This document shows, in pieces, positions 1-9,592 of a stretch of 64,000 nucleotides of DNA. This DNA comes from Phallus indusiatus (taxonomy: Eukaryota > Basidiomycota > Agaricomycetes > Phallales > Phallaceae). Where the stretch lies: positions 1 to 64,000 of the forward strand of contig JAQFWX010000004.1 of NCBI GenBank assembly GCA_027605045.1, in the 5' to 3' direction. The number at the start of each line of letters is the position of its first letter. Positions within the stretch are counted from its first letter, which is position 1. The position numbers were made by a program, and so were the translations under genes. The notes below the pieces were generated by a model that was not told where the DNA came from, did not search any database, and worked only from the letters and a program-made list of their open reading frames with translations.

Positions 1-208
1 CCTAAACCCTAAACCCTAAACCCTAAACCCTAAACCCTAAACCCTAAACCCTAAACCCTAAACCCTAAACCCTAAACCCTAAACCCTAAACCCTAAACCC
101 TAAACCCTAAACCCTAAACCCTAAACCCTAAACCCTAAACCCTAAACCCTAAACCCTAAACCCTAAACCCTAAACCCTAAACCCTAAACCCTAAACCCTA
201 AACCCTAA
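1..208. repeat. Telomere, (CCCTAAA)n, C-rich strand
   Basis: The window opens with 28 complete, uninterrupted CCCTAAA heptamers (7-202) plus partial units at both ends. Read outwards the repeat is TTTAGGG, so this is the left chromosome end. The array degrades abruptly at about 203-209 (CCCTAAC) and unique sequence follows. The heptamer is the form best known from plants; most studied fungi carry the hexamer TTAGGG. Confidence 0.97.
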
Positions 209-227
209 CAAACTATCCTAGCGGTTT

Positions 228-640
228 TTCATCCCTCCACCAATTCCACTCACACCGGGGTTTTGACCCTCACCAATTTCCACTCACACCTGGTTTCTGT
301 CCCTCCCCCAATTCCACTAGCACCTGGTTTTCAATCCTCCCCCAATTCCACTCACACCGGGGTTTCATCCCTTCCCCAATTCCACTCACTCCCAGTTTCT
401 GTCCCTCTCCCAATTCCACTAGCACCCGGTTTTCAATCCTCCCCAATTCCACTCCCATCACATTTTTGTCCCTTCCCCAGCTTCATCCCTCCACCAATTC
501 AACTCATACCAGGTTTTCGTCCCTTCCCCAATTCCACTCATACTGAACTTTTGACCTTCTGCCAATTCAACCCCCACCAGAATTTTGTCCTTCCACCAAT
601 TCCACTCACACTGTCATTCTGACCCTCCACCCCAAACTCA
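228..640. repeat. Telomere-adjacent minisatellite, 33-35 bp period
   Basis: About eleven diverged tandem units, each starting near CAATTCCACTCACACC and ending in a pyrimidine-rich tract such as TTTTGTCCCTCCCC. Units differ by substitutions and 1-2 bp indels. One unit near 445-495 is longer because of an extra CTTCATCCCTCCAC segment. Open frames across it on both strands are by-products of the repeat. It lies about 20 bp from the telomere tract. Confidence 0.9.
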
Positions 641-1120
641 CATCCACTTTTCATCCTCCACCAATTCCAAACTCCAACCATCATCCCATTTCAACCACCC
701 AAATACAGTCCAGCATCAAAATACAACTCCACATCAACATCCAGATTAACACCCTCCACATCAATCAAATCCATCTAACTATTACCGTCTCCACTGCCCT
801 TCTACAATCACACCAGATTCAAATATCAGATTCAACTTCTCAACTTTTCAAGATCCCAATCAGACCAAGCCCCAAATCCAGATTGAAATATAACACCAAC
901 ACATCAGACCGTCACCAAAACTCCAGATTTGAACTAAAATACAACCACAATTGTTACAAGTACAACATTGTCTCGATCAAATACTGAATGCCGTCTCAGA
1001 TCCCCAAGTGACCTACACATCCTTCTACAGGGAAAACCAGAAGTCCAGAAATACTAGAACTGTAGAACCGTAAATCAAAACGTAAAAACATGTCAAGTGA
1101 AAACCAGCAAGGAACTAGAA
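641..1120. other. Subtelomeric stretch without a gene
   Basis: C- and A-rich, T-poor sequence on the + strand that looks like further decayed material of the neighbouring repeats. No coding exon, RNA gene or clear tandem period was seen. Confidence 0.6.
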
Positions 1121-1126
1121 GTCAGA

Positions 1127-1430
1127 GTTTGCGTAAAACAGTTCTATCCACCTCAATTCTCTTTCAAACTTATCCAAACAAAAAACATACTAAATAAAAT
1201 AATTCTCTCTGCAAATCCTATTAGACAAATCTCCCTATTTACACCCTTTCATACAAAATCAGAAATAACTAAACTTTGCGTAAAACAATTCTAGAGAGCT
1301 CATTTCTCCTTCAAATTGTACCAGAGAAAAAACATACTAAATAAATTTATTTTATCTACAAACAGTACTAAATCTTCATCAGCCCCTAATCAGCTAGTAT
1401 TCATTAGAAGTTCCAAAACAAAGTTCCAAA
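1127..1430. repeat. ~169 bp subtelomeric repeat, two copies
   Basis: Two units begin with (G/C)TTTGCGTAAAACA at 1127 and 1274. Each continues through a CTCAATTCTC-like box, an A-rich CAAACAAAAAACATACTAAA-like segment and a TCAGAAATAACTAAA-like tail. The same unit recurs at 2741-3330 and 3543-3830. The tail ACAGTACTAAATCTTCATCA near 1360 reappears near 3798. Confidence 0.85.
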
Positions 1431-1794
1431 ACAAAGTTCGCATTACAAGACCGAAATCACAACCAACTCAATTTCAAGTCCCAGTCTGAAATACAAGATA
1501 GCTTACACAACCCGAGACAAGCTACCAAAACAGAATTCAAGACTCCCATCTTGTGCATATATCCAGTCATAACAAGACAAGTCCCTTACCAAAACCGAGA
1601 CTTGAATCAGAGTTGAAATATTTACAAGTCAAAAAGAAATACCAGCTCAATGTCAATCCAAAAGGACTGCCAAAAGTACCCAAGTATTACCATTCCCATC
1701 CCACTCGTCATGTCTTTGTCCATCCACCAGTTTCGACTCTCATTATTCCATCTCAACCTTCTCAGATTAAACAGTCTGAACAATCTATGTCATC

Positions 1795-2200
1795 ATCACT
1801 GTCAGGGTACGTCTCTGGTCTACGGTCACTCTAGTATATTAGCGTAGTATAGTATAACCTACTTAGATGCCTACGCGCTCTACGTCGGTCATACGGTACC
1901 CGGTATACCGGTCCGTATTTATCCCTCGCGTATTCTTCCGAACTCTCCCCGTTTCTCCGTTCGCTCCATTCTGCCCTATCTCCCTCTTTCTCTACGTCAT
2001 CCGTATTGTCCTCGGCTACCGTCCTTCCTATTGGTAGATAATGCACCTGATAGCTATTGGTTAGAGATAGCGTAATCATGTATATATACAACTGTGCGCG
2101 CATGAGTAGTTCCTTGTGCTATTATAGACTGGGTTACTGGGTTATAGTAGCAGTCTGATCCTTAAGTCTAATCGCTGAACGATCGTGCCCTAACAATCAC
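1795..2200. mobile_element. Solo LTR (396 bp) with ATCAC target duplication
   Basis: The segment 1800-2195 starts TGTCAGGG and ends CCCTAACA, the TG..CA ends of a retrotransposon long terminal repeat. It is flanked on both sides by the identical pentamer ATCAC (1795-1799 and 2196-2200), as expected for integrase-made duplication. It is more GC-rich than its surroundings and contains TATA-like runs (GTATATATACAAC near 2080). No internal coding region or second LTR is nearby, so it is a recombined solo LTR. Confidence 0.85.
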
Positions 2201-2740
2201 CGGTTGTTGCACAAGCTCAAGCACCAGTCCCAGCTTTACCACAACCAGCCAAACAATACCAAATCACTTATCACATAGCATATACTCACCCGTAACAAAA
2301 AATGCCCCAATACCAGTTAGTGCCTCACTGGAGAGTCACTTATAAGTTAAAATCCATACAATCAACACCTTCTACGGGAGCGGTAAAATCAGAACATTAG
2401 AATAAAACAGGATTCAAGCTAGAGTCCCATCACACCCATAACAGAAGACTGAAATCAAAATACAAGTTCCAGTTCCAGTTATTCAATCCAGAAGTAAATA
2501 TTTCAAGAGTCCCACCTTATACATCCATCGTGCATATACTTACCCGTAATACAAGTTAAAAATTACCAAATCCAAGACTCGGAACTCGTAGCAATAATAT
2601 ATATTTAGAGTCCGCATTGAAATTCAAGTTATGTCCAGCTCACATTCATTTATCACATAGCATATACTTACCCGTAACCCCCGACTCGAGTTACTTCAAA
2701 ACTCACCGTTAACAAAAGATTGCAAATATTTCTACTCAGA
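2201..2740. repeat. Short dispersed repeats, no gene
   Basis: The phrase TATCACATAGCATATACT(C/T)ACCCGTAAC occurs near 2268 and 2649, with a shorter version (GCATATACTTACCCGTAA) near 2530. The rest is AT-rich with no coding signal. It appears to belong to the same subtelomeric repeat family set as its neighbours. Confidence 0.6.
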
Positions 2741-3330
2741 GTTTGCGTAAAACAGATCTAACCAGCTCAATTCTCTTTCAAGCTTCTCCAAATAAAAAAC
2801 GTACTAAATCAAATAATTCTCTCTACAAATCATATTAGACGTACGTGAATATCTGATCAGTCAAATCTCCCTAAACCCAACCTTTCATACAAAATCAGAA
2901 ATAACTAAACTTTGCGTAAAATGGTCCTACACAGCTCAATTCTCCTTCAAATTTCTCCACAAACCGTATTAGAACTACGTGAATATCTGATCAGTCAAAT
3001 CTTCCTATTACTAGCATTTCATATACAATTGGAAATAACTAAAGTTTGCGTAAAACAGTTCTATCCACCTCAATTCTCCTTCAGATTTCTCCAAACAAAA
3101 CACGTATTGAATAAAATAATTTTCTTCACAATCCATATTAGGAGTACCTGAATATCTGATCAGTCATATCTTCCCATTACCACCGTTTCATACACAATTG
3201 GAAATAACTAAACTTTGCGTAAAATAGATCTACACAGCTCAATTCTCCTTCAAGCTCCTTTAAAAAAAAACGTACTCCATCATTTAATATTCCTCACAAA
3301 CTATATTAAGAGTATGTAACCGTTTCATTG
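2741..3330. repeat. ~169 bp subtelomeric repeat, four tandem copies
   Basis: Units start at 2741, 2910, 3044 and 3213 with (G/C)TTTGCGTAAAA, giving spacings of 169, 134 and 169 bp. Each contains an ATCTGATCAGTCA box and an AAATCAGAAATAACTAAA-like or ACAATTGGAAATAACTAAA-like junction into the next unit. Several copies translate without stops because the unit lacks stops in one frame; this is not evidence for a protein. Confidence 0.9.
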
Positions 3331-3542
3331 GTTCAATCTCGTTATTAGAATAGTGGAATTCAAAATTGAGAATAACTCAAGTCAGAGTGCCACAGATATA
3401 CAGAGATCGATTCTGCTTCAAATTGTACCAAAAAAAACATACTAGATCGTTTATTTATATCTACAGGATTGCAAATATTTCCGGTCAGAAAAAACTCCTA
3501 AGTATGAGATCGAGCGAAATATATTACAAGACCGAAATACAA

Positions 3543-3850
3543 GTTTGCGTAAAACAGTTTTATCCACCTCAATTTTCTTTCAATCTTCTCCAAACAAAAA
3601 TCGTACTAAATAAAATAATTCTCTCTACAATTCCTATTAAAAGTACATTAATATCTGATCAGTCAAATCTCCCTATTACCAGCCTTTCATTCAAAATCAG
3701 AAATAACCAAAGTTTGCGTAAAACAGTTCTACACAGCTCATTTCTCCTTCAAATTGTACCAGAAAAAAACGTACTAAATCAATTTATTTTATCTACAAAC
3801 AGTACTAAATCTTCATCAGCCCCTAATCAGCTAGAAGACGCGGTATAGCA
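3543..3850. repeat. ~169 bp subtelomeric repeat, two copies
   Basis: Units start at 3543 and 3712 (169 bp apart). The second ends in the same ACAGTACTAAATCTTCATCA tail as the 1127-1430 block, so the two blocks are probably a duplicated module. Confidence 0.85.
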
Positions 3851-5270
3851 TAAATTCATACAGTGTCATTCAAACTGCACTTAAAGCATCCATCAAAATT
3901 ACCCTTATTTTCCCTGCCCTAAAATTATTAAAAATAACTAATAGATATAACAAATAACACTACAAATTTTTATACTATATTTCTACAACAGTTCTCACAG
4001 TACAAAGTACTATCTCCTCCAAATCAGTCTCTCCTCAAAGTAGCATGTAAATACCAATATCATTCTACAGAGCCCAATTCTTCTCGGAATAAAGTTCTAA
4101 AACAAGACGTACTAAATCAATTTTTTTTCTCTACAATTCTTATTAAGCATGTCTCACTAGTTTATTATGCAAACGCTCGTTTCCGAGTGTTATATACCTA
4201 AGCTACATCCATTCACTTAAATAAAACATGTTCCAAAAATTCCCTGACATAGGTATATGCGGGGTCAAAAAATAGAGAAAAAAATCCATTCTACCCATGT
4301 TTTTTTCTTGTAATTCCGTTAAGAACTGAGCATTCTAGAGTAAAAACAATATTGCACAAACTCACTGTACTGACACTCACCCACAGGAAGTTCCCCGAGT
4401 TCCCCGAGGCAACAAGCACCCATAAGGTTATTTGTAGACATTCTAAAAATAGCGAACCCATCTTTTTCGGTTTTTGATTTGGCCGAGTTTTCGGGTCTCT
4501 AGAGCCAAAACAAAAAATTTGCACAAATGCCTCGAAAATTCACTGTAGTTTTGGCTCTACAGACCTGAATTCTTCACCAAATTGAAAAAGAAAAAAACGT
4601 AGTAAATATTTTTTAAATCTCTATCAACGGCGTTATACGTCGGGCGCTTATCTGATAAGCGCCCGTGCGCGCGCAATCTTTCCTGTGTTGTACAGCTAGC
4701 TGAGTTCGAATTCAACTCTCTCACCACTCTGCCTTCCCCCCACCATCCTCCCCCTTCCCCATCCACCCAAATCTCCCTCATATTTTCGCTTTTTTTCATT
4801 TATTCTACCTCTCCTCCATTCCATCCACCTATTCTACAGCGTTTTGGAGGGTTTTCTGTGCCGGATGGGTCAGATAAAGGCAAGGTTTGGATCAGTGTCA
4901 TCCAGGTGAGTAGCGTTCCGGTTTTTCGTTCTTTTTTCCGTTTTTTTTTCTGATTTCCTGTCATCTTCCTAGGTATGTCATGCTCTCTGGAGCTGGGGAC
5001 ATTTCCCCTCGTCTTTTGGCAGCCTGCGGACCGGTGCACAACTTCATCATCAGCGCAACGTCCCGTTGCCGTTCATCAGGCCGCCGCTCTGAAGATCTTG
5101 AAGTGCACCGTCCCGCTCGTTGTCATCGGACAACATCTTGGTTTGAGGGCTACGTGGCCTTTGCCGGGATTATCACCACATGACTTATGTCATGATTAAT
5201 TCTTTGCGTCCAGTCGATTAAGAACGACCGTTGATGCTCCCTTCGGGGATGTAGGTGTTTTTTTACTCTC
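3851..5270. other. Subtelomeric stretch without a supported gene
   Basis: AT-rich to about 4550, then more mixed. The segment near 3860-3970 resembles 7303-7395 (shared TGTCATYCAAACTGCACT and ACTATATTTCTA), so it is repeat material. Short open frames at 4975-5199 have no recognisable domain. A strong palindrome lies at 4641-4665. Confidence 0.55.
4641..4665. repeat. 25 bp perfect palindrome (12 bp arms, 1 nt centre)
   Basis: The left arm CGGGCGCTTATC is followed by a single T and the exact reverse complement GATAAGCGCCCG. A purine/pyrimidine alternating run (GTGCGCGCGC) follows. The half-motif GGGCGCTTAT also occurs near 6388 and 6752 inside the CGGAGAG field. Confidence 0.85.
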
Positions 5271-5274
5271 TTTA

Positions 5275-5770
5275 ATATAACGGTATACCGTTGTTATGAC
5301 GGTACACTGTTATTATGACGGTGTACCGTTATATTGACGGTATACTGTTATGTTGACGCTACGCTGTCCGTTCAACGCTACGCTGCCCATGCAACGTTAT
5401 GCTGCCCGTACAACGTTACGCTGTCCGTGCAACGTTATGCTGTCTGTGCAACGTTACGCTGCCCGTGTAAACATTACGCTGCCCGCGCAACGCTACACTG
5501 CCCGCGCAACGCTACACTGCCCGTACAACGCTACACTGCCCGTACAACGCTACGCTGTCTGTGCAATGTTACACTGCCAGTATACTGTTATGCTGTCAGT
5601 GCAGTGTTATACAGTCCGTGCAATGTTACGCTGTCCGTACAATGTTACGCGGCCAGGGTACCCTTACACCGTCAGTGTACCAGTATGCTGTCGGTGCAGT
5701 GTTACGCTGCCAGTGTACCATTACGCTGCCACTACCAGTATACCATTACGCTCTCAGCGTACCGCTTTAC
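5275..5770. repeat. 19 bp minisatellite
   Basis: Roughly 25 tandem units of a 19 bp sequence, for example GCAACGTTACGCTGTCCGT. They start with AT-richer versions (ACGGTATACCGTTATTATG-like) and grade into GC-richer versions. Because 19 is not divisible by 3, all frames cycle through the same Cys/Arg-rich translation, which produces long spurious open frames on the + strand. Confidence 0.9.
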
Positions 5771-6024
5771 AAGTATTTACTATATGTATATTAACTAACA
5801 TAATAAAAGTTATTATATTATTTAAACAAATACATTGAAATATACAAAAATAAAATGAACACGAACGTGCAGTAACACTAAGCGGAGAGTGATGCTAAGC
5901 GGAAAGCACTCTAAGCGGAGAGCACTCCAACTCACCACGGAGACTCTCACTAAGCGGAGAGGGTAGTTAAGCGGAGAGGGCAGTTAAGCGGGGAGGTATC
6001 CCAAGCGGAGAGTAGAGAGTGCTT

Positions 6025-6290
6025 ACCGGAGAGACTCTCCTTGATCAAATGCTAAGCGGAGAGCCTGTTAAGCGGAGAGACTACTACAAATACATTAAAT
6101 ATACTAACCGGAGAGGTAGAGTCACCCGAGCGATCAAATTTCGATAGACCGGAGCAATCAAAATGATGAACGCTGGTACTGAATGGGCCAGGGACAGAAC
6201 TGAATAGATCAGCCCACTTAAGCGGAGACTCTCCGCTTGCAATACCGGAGGGTCCGGTAGCTCATTCATTAGAGTAGTTACGATGAGTAC
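6025..6290 (+). repeat. ~265 bp direct repeat, copy 1
   Basis: Starts near ACCGGAGAGACTCTCCTTGA, runs through CTGGTACTGAATGG and the palindrome AAGCGGAGACTCTCCGCTT (6220-6238), and ends near TCATTCATTAGAGTAGTTA. The same order of blocks recurs at 7530-7795 with roughly 85-90% similarity by eye. Confidence 0.85.
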
Positions 6291-6670
6291 TCCATTTATA
6301 TTTCAAACAATAAAAACTGACCCAGAAGAGGAGTTAGGAAATTTTTTTTATTTTTGCCTACATATGTTCGAGTTTGATTACATAATTGGGCGCTTATACA
6401 TCCTCCAGGAGGCCCATAGCACAAGAAAATAACCGGAGAGTATACAAAATACAAAAAATTACTGGACCCTAAGCAGAGAGTGATTAAAAATAGAAAACAA
6501 GCACTAACCGGAGAGTCCAATTAAGTGGGGAGTTACTTAGAATGGAAATAAACCCTAGCCGGAGAGTCTAATTAAGCGGAGAGTAACCAAAGGTAAAAAA
6601 AAATAGGAGAGAGTTTTTTGACTTGTTCTTATAATTATCAAGTAATTATAGATCCTCTCTTGTACCCTAT

Positions 6671-7193
6671 ATTATTATTCTCAGAATACACCCTCGGTAA
6701 TTAGCCGGAGAGCTTGAAATTTTTTATTTTTCCCTATATTTCGACTTTGATTATGTAATTGGGCGCTTATACATCCCCTGGGAGGCGCCCAGAATACAAA
6801 AAATAACCGGAGAGTATACTTAATACAAAAAAATACTAGATCCTAAGCGGAGAGATACTAAAAGGAAATAAACCTTAGCCGGAGAGTGTAATTAAGCGGA
6901 GAGTTGCTAAAAATGGAAATAATCACTAAGCGGAGAGTTTAGTTAAGCGGAGAGTTTAGTTAAGCGGAGAGTTACTAAAAATGGAAAATAAACACTAGCC
7001 GGAGAGCTACAACTCATCAAAATAATTACCCGGAGAGTTCATCATCCATCATACATCAAATTGATGAATCATCAAAAAAATATATTCAAAATCTCGCTAA
7101 TCACAAAAAGTACCCTACTAGCCGGAGAGTTTTTACTAAAAATGGAAACCTCACCGGCTACCTTACCGAGGGGTGTATTCTGAGAATAATAAT
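6671..7193. repeat. Inverted-repeat-bounded segment (~523 bp)
   Basis: The segment 6671-6700 (ATTATTATTCTCAGAATACA then CCCTCGGTAA) is the reverse complement of 7163-7193 except for one extra G. The ~30 bp arms enclose about 460 bp of the CGGAGAG field. This could be a small non-autonomous inverted-repeat element or a chance foldback in repeat DNA. No clear target duplication was seen. Confidence 0.6.
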
Positions 7194-7529
7194 AGTAGGT
7201 CCACTAACCGGAGAGCACCGGAGAGAGCCACTCACTAACCAGAGAGGCCAGCCAAGTGGAGAGACTGCCAAAAATAGCAGGAACTCACCAATGGTTAACC
7301 GAGTGTCATCCAAACTGCACTGAACGCATCCATCGAAAGCACTGCGATTTCAGTGGGGGTTTAATTACCAAAAATACCTACTATATTTCTAGATATAGAA
7401 TACACTTTTAGTTACAAAATTTATCTATGAAAATACAGTGGAAAGGGCATATATGCACCGGGGGAGAGAGATACATTAAGCGGAGAGGTGCGCTAAGCGG
7501 AGAGTGCACCAAATGGGAATGCTGCTTAC

Positions 7530-7795
7530 CGGAGAGACTCTCCTTGATGGGACACTAAGCGGAGAGGCCGTTAAGCGGTGAGACTACTAAAATCAGAGTG
7601 AGTACACTAAGCGGAGAGGTGTTGAGTCACCGGAGTGATGAGAAATCAAAAGACCGGAGCGATCAGAGTGATGAGCGCTGGTACTGAATGGACCAGGGAC
7701 GGAACTGAATTGATCAGCCCACTTAAGCGGAGACTCTCCGCTTGCAATACCGGAGGGTCCGGTACCTCATTCATTAGAGTAGTTAAAATGATGAA
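7530..7795 (+). repeat. ~265 bp direct repeat, copy 2
   Basis: Second copy of the 6025-6290 unit, carrying the identical 19 bp palindrome at 7725-7743 and the identical flank TTGCAATACCGGAGGGTCCGG. The flanks of the palindrome are more conserved between copies than the rest of the unit. Confidence 0.85.
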
Positions 7796-9186
7796 TAAAA
7801 CTGTTTTAAACAATACAATTTATCTTAACTCAAATACGCCTTGAGCGAAAACTATCATCTCCTCCTCCCCATATAGTGCAACTTGTTCTGCCTGTATCTC
7901 CAGAACCGGCCCGCCAAATCCTTAGATTTTTTGCACCAAAACCCTCTTATATATGTAGAATATGTGTGCCAAATTTCAGGAGGATTGGACTATCCTATGG
8001 TTGGTGTGCTTTGGTATACTATATGTCTTTTGCCCCTATAATCCAAACACCAACGCGTTCCTTTTGTTTTAAAACCCGGAGTAAAAGAAACACGAATGAT
8101 ATATAATACAATAGCAAGATCCTTCGAGAACCTCACCCAACGACCTGGCAATATACTCGCAGAATGATGTGGTGGGGATCCTCAGATTCGGTGCTATACT
8201 AGGTGCGGACATGGTCAATCTTCATCAATTAATTATTCGTTCTATTTGACTCTCTGTAAATCAGTATCTCCCAACGTCCGGGCCACCAGGTCAACCGTAA
8301 GTCATCTCCCAGCAGCTATTTGTTCAGTACTTTTCTTATTACGCATTGCGTGCCTTAGAGGTTCTTACAATGTATATAGCGGTTTGCAATGTGCAACGCG
8401 AAGTACAGCACTGAGACATCAAGATTCAAGATACAGTTTGGCCCGGTCGTTGTATTTTTATTGACATGCACGGTATTTACGTTTTCATGATTGATCATTT
8501 TCATAGTTGAGCCATTATTGTTAAAGCCACCTTCATCGCAAATGCAGTCAAATTATACGCAAATACTCGATGTCTTCCCACCGATTTACACATATCGACA
8601 GTTCGGATGACGGGTCACAGCGGTGTAAGCACATATTCCCTTGGCGATTTCTTTTCTCGCCAGGACATTTCTTTTTACCACTCCCTGCGGTTCGCAGATC
8701 TTTTACGCTCAAGACCAAGGTCCTTTTTAAGCGGATGTTTCGTGGTAAGTGGCTTATACTGGTAGAAGCCACGCGTCGTCGTCCGAATTTTGCCATTCTT
8801 CCCAAGGTATTGGAGAGTGCTTGGGAACGGATGAGGTACGGCCAGCGGCCAAAGGATCTAAGGCTGGCGAGGAATCCTTAATCAGTACTAAACCTAGTAG
8901 AACGTCGTTGTTACGCGACAAATACAAGTGCTTTACTGGCTTGGAGAGGGGATGGTGATAGTGCATCTTCTTTCTTTTACGCATAATTTCTACATTCTGA
9001 TCAAAGTCTCCTCCAAAGCACTAGCCTCACGTTGATGTCGTCGAACATTCACTTGTATTAAATAGCACCATCCCGAAGATCCTTCAGGTCATAAGAATTA
9101 TACCATTTCATTGCTTCACATTGATAATTCGCCAAACAGTATGTCCCGTTAGCACAAATATGATGGTGCCATTGTTGATCTAACGA
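7796..9186. other. Subtelomeric stretch without a supported gene
   Basis: Mixed-composition sequence with scattered open frames (for example 8570-8881, +). None shows a known domain, splice-joined exons or favourable codon usage. It could contain a decayed gene, but nothing is identifiable. Confidence 0.5.
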
Positions 9187-9592
9187 GTTTCTGTTAGGGC
9201 TACTCAGCTCACACTAGAGGGAGGGGATCCTAAGATAATATATTGGAAGGGAAACTAACTACTCACCTAGAGGGAGGGGATCCTAAGAGAACAAGCTTAG
9301 GGACCCTCACTCTAGGTACAGCTACTATATACATAAAACGACGACGCGGCGTGCGGCCCTGACACAGCTAAGTGCCAGGCGCCCAAACCGAACCTAAGCG
9401 ACGTGATGTCACGGGCATCACGCCGGGTACGAGCGCGCAACGCGCGCGAGTAGAGAAGGTGAAATAGAGACAGAACAAGGAAACGGAGAGTGAAAGTAAA
9501 ATATGGAAATGATAAATAAAATAGAAAGGAAGTGATGCCGATGATAATAAATAAGAAAATGAGAGACGGCGGTAGTGTACCCTAACAGTTTC
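9187..9592. mobile_element. Solo LTR (396 bp) with GTTTC target duplication
   Basis: The segment 9192-9587 starts TGTTAGGG and ends CCCTAACA, and is flanked by GTTTC on both sides (9187-9191 and 9588-9592). It contains an internal tandem duplication of a CTAGAGGGAGGGGATCCTAAGA block (near 9215 and 9272). The segment GAGAACAAGCTTAGG near 9287 is shared with the LTR at 10824-11123, so the two belong to one family. No internal retrotransposon genes are present. Confidence 0.9.

Larger units (their letters stand above)
5876..7795 (+). repeat. CGGAGAG repeat field
   Basis: About thirty exact copies of CGGAGAG lie on the + strand in 1.9 kb, plus variants such as CAGAGAG, TGGAGAG and CGGGGAG. Two flavours alternate: (C/T)TAAGCGGAGAG and (A)(A/G)CCGGAGAG. 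Spacing is irregular (about 12-100 bp), so it is neither a simple tandem repeat nor a CRISPR array. Chance expectation for one 7-mer in 1.9 kb is about 0.1. Perfect palindromes made from the motif occur at 6220-6238 and 7725-7743. No protein-coding exon was recognised. Confidence 0.85.

Noticed and set aside
1..208. Plant contamination because of TTTAGGG
   Set aside because: Downstream genes are basidiomycete in type, and telomere and genes are on one continuous window; still worth checking with reads.
263..622. 119-residue open frame (and antisense 270-461)
   Set aside because: It is a translation of the 33-35 bp minisatellite; the repeated Pro/Phe phrase follows the DNA period.
4641..4665. 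Helitron 3' hairpin
   Set aside because: No CTRR terminus follows and no 5' TC end or Rep/helicase sequence is nearby.
5334..5838. Three overlapping long Cys-rich open frames
   Set aside because: The 19 bp minisatellite cycles through all frames, so each frame repeats the same residues; no start context or splice signal.
5876..7795. CRISPR array
   Set aside because: Repeats are too short, spacing is irregular, there are no constant-length spacers, and the organism is a eukaryote.
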